Shown: positions 23,238-30,346, counted from the first letter of the stretch. The stretch is DNA of 31,262 nucleotides from Scatosoma sp045654025 (GCA_045654025.1 JAZOMO010000024.1:1-31262), one strand, 5' to 3'. Program-made: numbers and translations. The notes: generated by a model from the letters alone, not told the origin.

Positions 23238-24353
23238 ATGAATCCATTGGAAAATTATGAGCAAGAAGAAATGGTTTCGGACGCGATGCCTGAAGAGCAG
23301 AACGAGTCGATAGCCGCTGAAGAGCAGAACGAGTCGATAGCCGCTGAAAAGCAGAAACCGTCGAAAAGAGAAGCCTTCTTGGCTTTGAATCGCAATCGTC
23401 CTAAAATAACCGATTTTACGGGGCACTCTATTGTGGATGCTCGCTATTCGGCGGAGGAAGGCGTAGGGCTGGTTTTGAAGTCCTTAAGAGAAAATTATTT
23501 CCACTTAGATGAGGAATTTTTGCGGTTGGCAGAAGGTAGACAATCGTTTGTTATCACGCGCCTTTACGCCCCCGTGTATTGCTCGGTTGGCGTTGCGAAT
23601 TATTACTGGAAAAAGGGCGGAAAGCAAAACTTGGAGGAGTTTACCTCGTCGGAGAATATCAGTGCAACCGTTTCTGCGGCACCGGCTTTTTTGAAGGCAG
23701 AGGAATGGGGCACGCAGGAAGTTGCTCCCACCGCAATCATTGTGGCTGAGGAGAAAATGCTTGCGACGAAGAAGCCCTCGTTGAAGGACGGAATTAGGCT
23801 TTTGAAGGAAAAGGCAGACAATTCAAAGCCTATTAAAAAGGCGGATTGTATTATAACGCAGGAAGATTACCAGCTTGTATACGTGCCGATTATAAAGGCG
23901 GAGCTGACCTATGGTGATACGGTATATACACAATGGGTCAACCTCGTCAACGGCGCAGTGAAGGTGGAATATGCTGTTGCAAACGAAGTATTGTCTACCG
24001 CGGATAAGACCTTGGAAAAGCTGAAGGGTAGAAAGCGTTCGATTTTCTCTTGCTTGCTCTATTCGCTGACCTTTGTTGTTTTAAGTATTCTGCAGGGCTC
24101 GGTTGGCGACAAGTCGGAAGGAGTGAAGGGCGGCCTAGAGAGTTGGTTGCTTTCGGTCATTTTAGGCGGCGTTGCCTTTGGGGTATTGATGCTGTGGTTG
24201 GCTTGCTTTAGCTACAGGAAAAACAAGTTGGTCAATCGGGCAGTCTTAGAAAATAAAATGCCCTCGGCAAAGCTCACCGTGCTTTGGAACGTGCTGGCGG
24301 GATTGCTGGCGGCCGCATCGGTGGTATTGTTTGCGGTATTTGCGCTAATGTAA
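23238..24353 (+). CDS. Unrecognised protein with C-terminal membrane helices, third gene of the two-component operon
   Basis: I do not recognise this 371-residue protein. It begins with an acidic, repeat-containing tail (to about 45), then a soluble region to about 260 with two alpha/beta-looking parts (ITDFTGHSIVDARYSAEEG onward; a YVPIIKAELTYGDTVYTQWV segment resembling a beta-rich fold), and ends with three hydrophobic helices near 264-283, 298-318 and 345-367. No signal peptide is visible, so the soluble part is probably cytosolic. AAAGGAGG lies close before the ATG. It starts 11 bases after the kinase stop and precedes a terminator, so it belongs to the same operon and may be a target or accessory of the kinase. 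That link is inferred from position alone. Confidence 0.8.
   Translation: MNPLENYEQEEMVSDAMPEEQNESIAAEEQNESIAAEKQKPSKREAFLALNRNRPKITDFTGHSIVDARYSAEEGVGLVLKSLRENYFHLDEEFLRLAEGRQSFVITRLYAPVYCSVGVANYYWKKGGKQNLEEFTSSENISATVSAAPAFLKAEEWGTQEVAPTAIIVAEEKMLATKKPSLKDGIRLLKEKADNSKPIKKADCIITQEDYQLVYVPIIKAELTYGDTVYTQWVNLVNGAVKVEYAVANEVLSTADKTLEKLKGRKRSIFSCLLYSLTFVVLSILQGSVGDKSEGVKGGLESWLLSVILGGVAFGVLMLWLACFSYRKNKLVNRAVLENKMPSAKLTVLWNVLAGLLAAASVVLFAVFALM
23292..23345 (+). repeat. Perfect 27-bp tandem duplication in coding sequence
   Basis: Two identical 27-bp units (23292-23318 and 23319-23345) encode EEQNESIAA twice, followed by a degenerate third start (EKQ). The period is a multiple of three, so copy-number change keeps the frame. 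It lies in the acidic N-terminal tail of the membrane protein. Confidence 0.92.
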
Positions 24354-24380
24354 TTGTTTATCATAGTGTAAAAATCATAG

Positions 24381-24417
24381 AGCCGTTTGTCTGCTATGCG
24401 TTGACAAACGGCTTTTT
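24381..24417 (+). terminator. Terminator of the two-component operon
   Basis: AGCCGTTTGTC (24381-24391), an 11-base loop, GACAAACGGCT (24403-24413) and five T. The 11-bp stem is perfect. Confidence 0.92.
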
Positions 24418-24429
24418 CTATGCTATACT
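24401..24429 (+). promoter_or_regulatory. sigmaA promoter of the ECF S component operon, embedded in the preceding terminator
   Basis: TTGACA (24401-24406) spans the loop and 3' arm of the terminator hairpin; the spacer is exactly 17 bp; TATACT is at 24424-24429. Predicted start near 24436. Confidence 0.85.
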
Positions 24430-24439
24430 AAGCATAGAA
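24416..24439. promoter_or_regulatory. Inverted repeat framing the -10 box of the ECF operon promoter
   Basis: TTCTATGC (24416-24423), the 8-bp spacer TATACTAA holding the -10 hexamer, then GCATAGAA (24432-24439). Arms are perfect, and a protein bound here would block RNA polymerase. No FMN riboswitch can fit in the roughly 25-base leader, so a repressor is a plausible alternative control. Confidence 0.55.
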
Positions 24440-24459
24440 TTAAGCAGGAGAAAAAGATT

Positions 24460-25032
24460 TTGGAAAGAGAGAGTAGAAAACAAAATCGATTTACGGCAAA
24501 GCGCTTGGCAATGATGGCGCTTTTTGTTGCGCTCTCGTACGCCGTCAGCTTTTTGGAAACGCCCCCGATTGCGGGCTTTTTAAAGCTGGATTTTGGTAAT
24601 GTGTTTATCCTGCTTAGCTCCCTGCTGTTTGGGCCGATTGAGGGGGTTATCGTCTGTCTTTTGAAGGAAGGTTTGCGCTGTTTGACCAGTAGTACGCTGT
24701 GTATAGGCGAGCTGGCGAACTTTGTTATCACCTCTGCGTTTATTCTTTTGCCGTCCGTTTTATACCGCTATAAAAAAGGGATTAAGGTGGTTATCCTTTC
24801 CCTGATCGGCGGTTGTATCATCGGGGCGGGGGTAGCGCTGCTAATGAACCGTTTCGTGCTGTTGCCGTGGTTCTACGAATTAGGGTTTATTCCCGTGTCG
24901 GGGGCGGAAATGTTTGCCCAAGTTTGGTGGATATTATTGCTGTTTAACCTTGTAAAATGTGTCCTGATTTCCGTGATCGTATTTTTGCTGTATAAGCGTC
25001 TATCAAACTTTTTAAAAAGGTGGGAACAATAA
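24460..25032 (+). CDS. ECF transporter S component, RibU (riboflavin)-like
   Basis: A 190-residue integral membrane protein with about six hydrophobic segments. FTAKRLAMMALFVALSYAVSF, LKLDFGNVFILLSSLLFGPIEG, LLKEGLRCL and CIGELANFVITSAFILLP resemble RibU/FmnP-type substrate-binding subunits, so riboflavin or a related flavin is the best guess. These subunits work with a shared EcfA/A'/T energising module that is not in the window. The start is TTG 24460, with AGGAG 9 bases upstream. It is the first gene of an operon that continues into tsaE, tsaB and rimI. Confidence 0.82.
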   Translation: MERESRKQNRFTAKRLAMMALFVALSYAVSFLETPPIAGFLKLDFGNVFILLSSLLFGPIEGVIVCLLKEGLRCLTSSTLCIGELANFVITSAFILLPSVLYRYKKGIKVVILSLIGGCIIGAGVALLMNRFVLLPWFYELGFIPVSGAEMFAQVWWILLLFNLVKCVLISVIVFLLYKRLSNFLKRWEQ

Positions 25033-25035
25033 ACC

Positions 25036-25440
25036 GTGGCTATATTTATTTCGAAATCAAGAGAGGAAACGCTGGCGTTTGCGGAGAGCTACGCCAAGAC
25101 CCTGCGAGGGGGCGACGTCGTCCTTTTGGACGGGGAGATGGGCGCAGGAAAGACGGTGTTTACCAAGGGGCTTGCCAAAGGCTTGGGGATAGAGGAAGAG
25201 GTCACTTCCCCCACCTACGCCTACATGAATGATTACGACGGCAGGCTGTTCCATTACGATTGCTATCGCATAGAGAGCGTGGAACAGGCAGAGCGTTTAG
25301 GGCTTGCCGATTACTTTGATATGGGCGGTATTTGCGTGATAGAATGGTCGCAAAACATCGCGCCGCTGTTGCCCCGTAAAACCAAACGAGTGACGATAAA
25401 CAAATTGAGCGAAAACGAAAGAGAGATTGTCTGCGAATGA
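25036..25440 (+). CDS. tsaE: tRNA threonylcarbamoyladenosine biosynthesis ATPase TsaE
   Basis: P-loop ATPase supporting the TsaB-TsaD complex that makes t6A37 in ANN-decoding tRNAs. The 134-residue protein has Walker A GEMGAGKTVF, the EVTSPTYAYMN segment and HYDCYRIES, all family hallmarks. The start is GTG 25036, three bases after the ECF stop, with AAGGTGG upstream at a rather long distance. It overlaps tsaB by four bases (ATGA). Confidence 0.95.
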   Translation: MAIFISKSREETLAFAESYAKTLRGGDVVLLDGEMGAGKTVFTKGLAKGLGIEEEVTSPTYAYMNDYDGRLFHYDCYRIESVEQAERLGLADYFDMGGICVIEWSQNIAPLLPRKTKRVTINKLSENEREIVCE

Positions 25441-26081
25441 AATTTTTAGCCATTGATACCGCAAATGAATATATGTGCGTGTTGGCGTACAAGGACGGCA
25501 AGGTCGCAAAGGCGTTCTTGCCCGATTGCAGTATGCGCCATTCTACCGAGCTCATGGGGCAGGTAGAAAAAGCCTTGACCGAGTGCGGATTGACCTTGGA
25601 CGAATGTGACTTTTTTGCCGCCGTCGTGGGGGCGGGCTCGTTTACGGGCATTCGTATCGGGGTTTCTGCGGCGAAGGGATTTTGCTTGGCGACGGGAAAA
25701 CCGTCCTTGCCTATCACCTCTTTTGAAGTGGCTGCATATAATGCCTTAGAGCGTGGTGAAAAAACACTGTGCGTCGTCGATGCGTTGCACGATGCTTATT
25801 ATGCGTGCGGCTTTGATAAGGAAAATCACGTCATCCTTTCCCCTGCGTATTTGGCGGAAGACGAAGTCTTGGCGCTGGCGGGCGAGGGCTATGCCCTGCG
25901 CGCTTTGCGTAGCAAAGAGGAGTGGGATATCGGTCTTGCTGGGAAGGCTACGGTGCAGGCGTGCGACCCTGCGGAAGGGCTTTTAAGCGCCGTGCTTTCC
26001 AAGGCGGAGGCGGGCACGTTTGGGGAATTGAACGCCGTGTACGTACGAAAGAGCTCTGCGGAGCTGAACTTGGGGAAATAA
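25437..26081 (+). CDS. tsaB: tRNA threonylcarbamoyladenosine biosynthesis protein TsaB
   Basis: Non-catalytic ASKHA-fold partner of TsaD. The 214-residue protein begins MKFLAIDTANEYM and contains the HSTELMGQVEKAL stretch and VVGAGSFTGIRIGVSAAKGFCLATG, which define the family. It is translationally coupled to tsaE and followed after one base by rimI. tsaD, which often completes this run, is not in the window. Confidence 0.96.
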   Translation: MKFLAIDTANEYMCVLAYKDGKVAKAFLPDCSMRHSTELMGQVEKALTECGLTLDECDFFAAVVGAGSFTGIRIGVSAAKGFCLATGKPSLPITSFEVAAYNALERGEKTLCVVDALHDAYYACGFDKENHVILSPAYLAEDEVLALAGEGYALRALRSKEEWDIGLAGKATVQACDPAEGLLSAVLSKAEAGTFGELNAVYVRKSSAELNLGK

Positions 26082-26082
26082 T

Positions 26083-26517
26083 ATGCAGTTGCGTGCCTGG
26101 GAAGAAAAGGATTTGCCGTTACTGGCAGAGATAGAGGAGCGGTGTTTTCCGTGTGACGCTTGGTCGCAAGGGATGCTCTCCGAGGTCTTAAAAGCCCCCT
26201 ATCAATGGTCGGTTTTGGCGGAGGAAGAAGGGAAGATATACGGCTATGCGTGCCTATTTTCCCTATTTGAAACGGCGGAGCTTCTGAACATCGCCGTGGA
26301 TACCGCCTATCGTGGTAGAGGCATCGGCGAAAAGCTGTTGACCGCTATCCATGACCAAGCCAAGGCGATGGGCGCAGAGCGTATTTTGTTGGAGGTGCGT
26401 GTTTCCAACGCCCCTGCGATTGCTCTGTATAAAAAACACGGCTACGAAAAAATTGCGGTCCGCAAGAACTATTACGCCAACGGCGAAGATGCGGACATTA
26501 TGGAGAAAAAAATTTAA
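26083..26517 (+). CDS. rimI: Ribosomal protein S18-alanine N-acetyltransferase family (RimI)
   Basis: GNAT acetyltransferase of 144 residues. The acetyl-CoA loop is AYRGRGIGEKLL, preceded by LLNIAVDTAYRG and followed by RILLEVRVSNAPAIALYKKHGYEKIAVRKNYYANGEDADIMEK. The LEVRxSNxxAxxLY...GF/Y...R..YY..EDA.IM pattern is the RimI signature, and the tsaE-tsaB-rimI order supports it. RimI acetylates the S18 N-terminus in enterobacteria; in Firmicutes the in vivo substrates are less certain. Confidence 0.92.
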   Translation: MQLRAWEEKDLPLLAEIEERCFPCDAWSQGMLSEVLKAPYQWSVLAEEEGKIYGYACLFSLFETAELLNIAVDTAYRGRGIGEKLLTAIHDQAKAMGAERILLEVRVSNAPAIALYKKHGYEKIAVRKNYYANGEDADIMEKKI

Positions 26518-26536
26518 CCGAACTGCATCGGTTTTT
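26516..26536 (+). terminator. Weak terminator-like hairpin between rimI and the hydrolase gene
   Basis: AACCGA (26516-26521), loop ACTGCA, TCGGTT (26528-26533) and five T. The stem is short and begins inside the rimI stop codon. The next gene's AGGAGG follows immediately, so it may only attenuate transcription. Confidence 0.4.
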
Positions 26537-26553
26537 AGGAGGTAGGCGAAACG

Positions 26554-27291
26554 GTGGATTTAGACGGCGTTTCGTTTATACAAAAGGGAAAGGGCAGGGA
26601 TTTGGTTTTTCTGCACGGCTACCTCTCGTCAAAGGAATCCTTTGCGGCGCAGGTCGCCTATTTTTCTCAGTTTTATCGGGTGACGGCGTTCGACTTTATC
26701 GGGCAGGGCGCAAGTCAGCCTTTAACGGAGCCCTTTTCGGTAGAGGACTATGCAATCTGGACGGAAGAGGTGCTTTCTCTTTTGGGGGTGCAAAACCCCT
26801 CGGTGGTGGCGCATTCGTTTGGTTGTCGAGTCCTTGTAAAAATGGCGAAACGGGGCAGGCAGGTGTTTGATAAGCTTGTTTTGACGGGCCCTGCAGGGGT
26901 GGTGTTGCCGAGGGGATTGCGTTATCGGTGTAAGGTGGGCGCGTACCGTTTTGTAAAACGGTTTTTCCCTTGCTTTGCCGACAGACATTTTGGCAGCAGA
27001 GAGTATAAAACCTTATCCCCCGTCATGCGTGGAAGCTATAAAAAAATTGTGGGCGAAGACCTGCGCGAAGATGCGGCGCAGATAGGAAACAAAATACTGA
27101 TTATCGAGGGGAAAGCGGATACGACCACGCCGATGAAAGAGGCGCAGGCGTACCTTGCCGTGATGCAGGACGCGCACCTTGCGGTCATGGATGGCGGACA
27201 TTTTGCTTTTGCGGAGCATCCGCTTGTATTCAACCTACTCGTGGAGGAGTTTTTAGAAAATGTTAGAACCGAGCACGATTTGGATATTTAG
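26554..27291 (+). CDS. Alpha/beta hydrolase of unknown substrate
   Basis: A 245-residue alpha/beta-hydrolase: oxyanion region FLHGYLSSKESF, FDFIGQGAS, nucleophile Ser88 in AHSFGCRV, acid Asp in IEGKADTTTP and base His in GGHFAFAEHP. The full catalytic triad is visible. There is no signal peptide, so it is cytosolic. GTG 26554 is the start, 10 bases after AGGAGGT. It overlaps the MurF-like gene by 32 bases, which suggests a functional link with wall-precursor metabolism, but sequence alone does not give the substrate. Confidence 0.88.
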   Translation: MDLDGVSFIQKGKGRDLVFLHGYLSSKESFAAQVAYFSQFYRVTAFDFIGQGASQPLTEPFSVEDYAIWTEEVLSLLGVQNPSVVAHSFGCRVLVKMAKRGRQVFDKLVLTGPAGVVLPRGLRYRCKVGAYRFVKRFFPCFADRHFGSREYKTLSPVMRGSYKKIVGEDLREDAAQIGNKILIIEGKADTTTPMKEAQAYLAVMQDAHLAVMDGGHFAFAEHPLVFNLLVEEFLENVRTEHDLDI

Positions 27292-28867
27292 ACTGGTGGC
27301 AAGCTTGCTGTGCGCTTGCTTTTATTTCGTTGCAACGGCAAAGGTGGTCGGGGTTTTGCAACAAAGCGGCTACCGTAATGGAAGGGTTCTGAAATGGTTG
27401 GGGCAGGAGAAAAACACCTACCTTTTAAGACTAGCTTGTCTGTCCGTGCTCTCTCTGTTCTCTACGGCGCTGTTTATCTTGGTCTTCTATTTCATGGGAG
27501 ACGTGGTGGCGATGGCAATGGGGGGGATTCCCTTCTTTGGTTTTGCCATTCTCTTCTTCCTCGTGGATAGACGGTATGCCTTAAAGGTCGGGGCGGTGAA
27601 AACGGGCAGATGGCAACGCCTTGCCATTGCCTATTTATTCTTGATTGCATGCCTGTCCTTTGGTTTGATTTGTCTTTGTTCGTTGCTCAAATGCGCGGAC
27701 GGTTGGCTGTGCGCTTTGCGCTTCTTGCCTCTTTGCGGCGTTCCTATCTTGTTGCCGTTTGTGGCGATGCTAGCGAATGCAATTCTCTCTCCGTTTGAGA
27801 ACCTTCGCAACCGCAAATTCGTTGTAAGGGCAGGCGAAGCGTTGAAAAACAGCAAAGTGGTCAAAATCGGTATCGTGGGTAGCTACGGGAAGACTTCGGT
27901 GAAGAACGCGCTTGCGGGCTTGCTGTCGGAAAAGTACACCGTGGTGGTTTCCCCTGCTTCGTACAACACGCCCGTAGGGGTGGCGAAGACGGTGGCTCTG
28001 CCTGAATTTGCGCAGGCGGAAGTGGCGATTTTCGAGATGGGGGCGCGCCGCGCTGGGGACATCAAGGAGCTGTGCGATTTGGTACAGCCCGATTATATTC
28101 TTTTCACGGGCGTATGCGCGCAACACGTTGAAACTTTTGGAAGTATAGACGGAGTATTCCACGCAAAGTGCGAGGCGCTTTCTTCCTCTGCAAAAAGGGT
28201 TATTTGCGGTGGCGGTCTGCGTGAAAGAATAGAAAAAGAATACCCTGCCGAGGCAGAAAAGTGCCGTTTCGTCAGCGAGGCAAAGGACGTCTGCCTGCGT
28301 GCGGACGGTACGGCGTTTACCCTGCCCTTGCAAACTGGCGACATGGTAGTGGATACCTGCCTGCTTGGAGAGGCGGCTGTGGAGAATATTGTGCTGGCGG
28401 CGACGATGGCAGAAACGCTTGGCTTGACTGCGGAGGAGATTGCTTCGGGTGTGAAAAAACTGCAACCGACCGAGCATCGTCTGCAACTCACAAAACAGGG
28501 CGGCGTATATATTTTGGACGATGCCTACAACTGCAACGAAAAGGGAGCAAAGCTGGCGATAGACGCCTTGAAGCGTTTTGAGGGAAAGAAATTCATTGTC
28601 ACTCCGGGGATTGTGGAAACGGGCGTTTTGGATGCAAAAATCAACGGTAAACTTGGGGCGATGCTGGCAATGGCGGCTCTGGATATGGCCGTTTTAGTGG
28701 GCGAAACGCAGGTAAAAGTCATTGCGGAGGGCTACAAAGCCGCAGGTGGGAATATGGACGTTCTGCACATCGTTCCTTCCTTGCAGGATGCCGTGCAAGT
28801 ACTCCAAGGACAGCTCGCTGACGGCGATTGCGTTCTCTTCATGAATGATTTGCCCGATTGTCTATAA
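27260..28867 (+). CDS. Membrane-anchored Mur ligase, MurF-like
   Basis: A 535-residue fusion of about five N-terminal hydrophobic helices (near 10-30, 56-78, 84-103, 121-142, 150-174) to a cytosolic Mur ligase. The ATP-binding loop is GSYGKTS (207-213), followed by ASYNTPVGVAKT, EMGARRAGDIKELC, QHVETFGS and LDDAYNCNEKGAKLAIDAL, which match MurF (the usual form is LDDAYNANP). MurF adds D-Ala-D-Ala to UDP-MurNAc-tripeptide; classical MurF is soluble and lacks the membrane part. GGAGGAG lies 9 bases before ATG 27260. Its C-terminus ends NDLPDCL, and the TAA stop is formed by the first bases of a palindromic repeat. A Ddl-family gene follows 205 bases later, consistent with a shared pathway. Whether this is the cell's only MurF is unknown. 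Confidence 0.85.
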   Translation: MLEPSTIWIFRLVASLLCACFYFVATAKVVGVLQQSGYRNGRVLKWLGQEKNTYLLRLACLSVLSLFSTALFILVFYFMGDVVAMAMGGIPFFGFAILFFLVDRRYALKVGAVKTGRWQRLAIAYLFLIACLSFGLICLCSLLKCADGWLCALRFLPLCGVPILLPFVAMLANAILSPFENLRNRKFVVRAGEALKNSKVVKIGIVGSYGKTSVKNALAGLLSEKYTVVVSPASYNTPVGVAKTVALPEFAQAEVAIFEMGARRAGDIKELCDLVQPDYILFTGVCAQHVETFGSIDGVFHAKCEALSSSAKRVICGGGLRERIEKEYPAEAEKCRFVSEAKDVCLRADGTAFTLPLQTGDMVVDTCLLGEAAVENIVLAATMAETLGLTAEEIASGVKKLQPTEHRLQLTKQGGVYILDDAYNCNEKGAKLAIDALKRFEGKKFIVTPGIVETGVLDAKINGKLGAMLAMAALDMAVLVGETQVKVIAEGYKAAGGNMDVLHIVPSLQDAVQVLQGQLADGDCVLFMNDLPDCL

Positions 28868-28973
28868 AATACGGCGTAATACTTTGTCGAACTTGCGTTT
28901 TCCCTCGCTCATTTACTCTTGTAAATGTCCCGTCGGGAAAGCCGCGTTCTTCTCGTCTTACTTGCATTTTATA
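28863..28973. repeat. Long imperfect palindromic element at the 3' end of the MurF-like gene
   Basis: The outer arms begin and end with TATAAAAT / ATTTTATA (28863-28870 and 28966-28973) and pair along roughly 40 bases with mismatches, including GTAATAC against GTCTTAC, a GAAC / GTTC block and TTTTCCC with GGGAAAG. The centre holds a perfect 7-bp hairpin, CATTTAC-TCTT-GTAAATG (28910-28927). It carries no transposase and no believable gene. Confidence 0.7.
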
Positions 28974-28984
28974 ACGGCAATACC

Positions 28985-29013
28985 ATAAAATACGGCGTAA
29001 TACTGCGTCGAAC
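28985..29013. repeat. Partial second copy of the palindromic element's left end
   Basis: ATAAAATACGGCGTAATACT (28985-29004) is identical to 28864-28883, and the following nine bases differ at two, giving 27 of 29 matches. The rest of the element is not repeated. Direct orientation with the first copy 121 bp upstream. Confidence 0.85.
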
Positions 29014-29072
29014 GTACGATACAAAAGCATAGAAACACCAAAGCAAAAAATAAATTGCGGAGGTGTTTTTTG

Positions 29073-30176
29073 TTGAAAACGATAGCGGTTTTGTTTGGGG
29101 GAGTGGCTTGCGAACGGGAAATTTCCATCATCACGGGTACGCTTGCCTGCAATCTTTTACGGGGCGGAAAATACGAACCTTTGCCCATCTATCTTGACGA
29201 GGACGGTCAGGCGTATACTTCGTCGAATTTCTTTGAAATCGGTGAGTTTAAGAAAGACGGTTTTTTGAAAAAAGCCAAGAAGGTTTTACTGCACGGCGGC
29301 AAGGTATATCAACTGATGGGAAACGGCGTGCGGCTGAAAAAGATTGCCATGTTGGACGGCGCGCTCAATTGTTGCCACGGTGGCTTGGGGGAGGGCGGCG
29401 GCATTTCTGCGGTGCTGGAAATGCAGGGCGTACCTCTTGCTTCGCCCACGATTGCCCCGTCGGCAATCTGTATGGACAAATCGCTGACAAAGCAGTTTGC
29501 AAAATCCTTAAACATTCCCGTCGTGGACGGGATTCGGGTACGCGAGGCGGATTATAAAAAGCGTGGCGCGTTTTTACTCAGACACATGATTCGCCGCTTG
29601 AAGTTTCCCGTGATCGTCAAGCCCGCCCACCTTGGTTCTTCTATCGGGATTGCCGTTTGCAAGGACGAGGAAGAGGTAAAGGCGGCGCTTGCGGCGGCGT
29701 ATGCCCTCGACGATTGTGTGGTGATTGAAAAGTTCTTGGTGGATAAAAAGGACGTCAACTGCGCCGCGTATTCTTTGGGGGATGAAGTGTTCGTTTCTGA
29801 GGCGGAAGAGGCGTTTTCTTCCCGCGATGAGGTGTACGGATTTGAGCAAAAATACATAAAAAAGGAACAAAAGAGTGGGGGCAGGTCCTTGATGACGGGG
29901 GTATTGCGCCAACGAATTCGTGGGTACACGAAAACACTGTATAAACGCCTGAATATGTCGGGCGTGGTGCGTATGGACTTCCTGGTGCAAGGGGAAAAGG
30001 TGTACTTGAGCGAAATCAACACCGTGCCTGGATCGCTGGCGTACTACCTTTTTTGCGACAGACTCTCCGAGGCAAAGGAGTTTTTGGAAGGGCTGATAGG
30101 CGATGCGATTGCGCGGTCAGAGGCGAGCAAAAAACAGCTTGTCAAAACGGGGATTTTGGAAACAATCGTCAAATAA
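29073..30176 (+). CDS. ddl: D-alanine--D-alanine ligase family protein
   Basis: ATP-grasp ligase of about 367 residues. The N-terminus KTIAVLFGGVACEREISIITG corresponds to the Ddl motif GGxSxEHEVS. CHGGLGEGGGISAVLEMQG corresponds to HGxxGEDGxIQGxLE, with Gly in place of the usual Asp. SAICMDKSLTKQFAK, FPVIVKPAHLGSSIGI and the metal and product loop EINTVPGSLAYYLF follow. It probably makes the D-Ala-D-Ala dipeptide used by MurF; D-Ala-D-Ser or D-lactate specificity is not excluded. GGAGG at 29059-29063 precedes two adjacent TTG codons (29070 and 29073); 29073 gives the better N-terminus. The 205-bp gap to the MurF-like gene is mostly repeat; no clear promoter was seen in it, so transcription may read through. 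Confidence 0.88.
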   Translation: MKTIAVLFGGVACEREISIITGTLACNLLRGGKYEPLPIYLDEDGQAYTSSNFFEIGEFKKDGFLKKAKKVLLHGGKVYQLMGNGVRLKKIAMLDGALNCCHGGLGEGGGISAVLEMQGVPLASPTIAPSAICMDKSLTKQFAKSLNIPVVDGIRVREADYKKRGAFLLRHMIRRLKFPVIVKPAHLGSSIGIAVCKDEEEVKAALAAAYALDDCVVIEKFLVDKKDVNCAAYSLGDEVFVSEAEEAFSSRDEVYGFEQKYIKKEQKSGGRSLMTGVLRQRIRGYTKTLYKRLNMSGVVRMDFLVQGEKVYLSEINTVPGSLAYYLFCDRLSEAKEFLEGLIGDAIARSEASKKQLVKTGILETIVK

Positions 30177-30189
30177 CGGCGATAACGAG

Positions 30190-30218
30190 AAGATGGCGGT
30201 GTAAAAACCGCCGTTTTT
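30190..30218 (+). terminator. Terminator of the ddl gene
   Basis: GGCGGT (30195-30200), loop GTAAAA, ACCGCC (30207-30212), extended by weaker A-T and G-T pairs, then a T run. Confidence 0.88.
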
Positions 30219-30219
30219 C

Positions 30220-30239
30220 TTTGAAAATATATTTTCAAA
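30220..30239. repeat. Perfect 20-bp AT-rich palindrome upstream of the obg promoter
   Basis: TTTGAAAATATATTTTCAAA is its own reverse complement with no spacer. It sits between the ddl terminator and the obg -35 box, centred about 25 bp upstream of that box, a place suited to an activator site or UP-like element. Confidence 0.6.
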
Positions 30240-30254
30240 CATGGGTTATTCTTA

Positions 30255-30283
30255 TTGATTTTTTGTATTTGGTTTGCTATAAT
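30255..30283 (+). promoter_or_regulatory. sigmaA promoter of obg
   Basis: TTGATT (30255-30260), 17-bp spacer, TATAAT (30278-30283). The predicted start near 30290 leaves a leader of about 57 bases that ends with AAGGAGG before the obg start codon. Confidence 0.78.
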
Positions 30284-30346
30284 AAAGGGGAAAATGGACA
30301 AGTATGCCTCAAATGATTAGGACGAGGCGTGCGAAGGAGGATTGCT

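Noticed and set aside
24430..24459. FMN riboswitch upstream of the RibU-like gene
   Set aside because: The predicted leader is about 25 bases, far too short, and no conserved riboswitch core was seen.
28839..29030. Minus-strand 63-codon reading frame over the palindromic element
   Set aside because: It is explained by the repeat's composition, has no ribosome binding site, and runs into the MurF-like gene.
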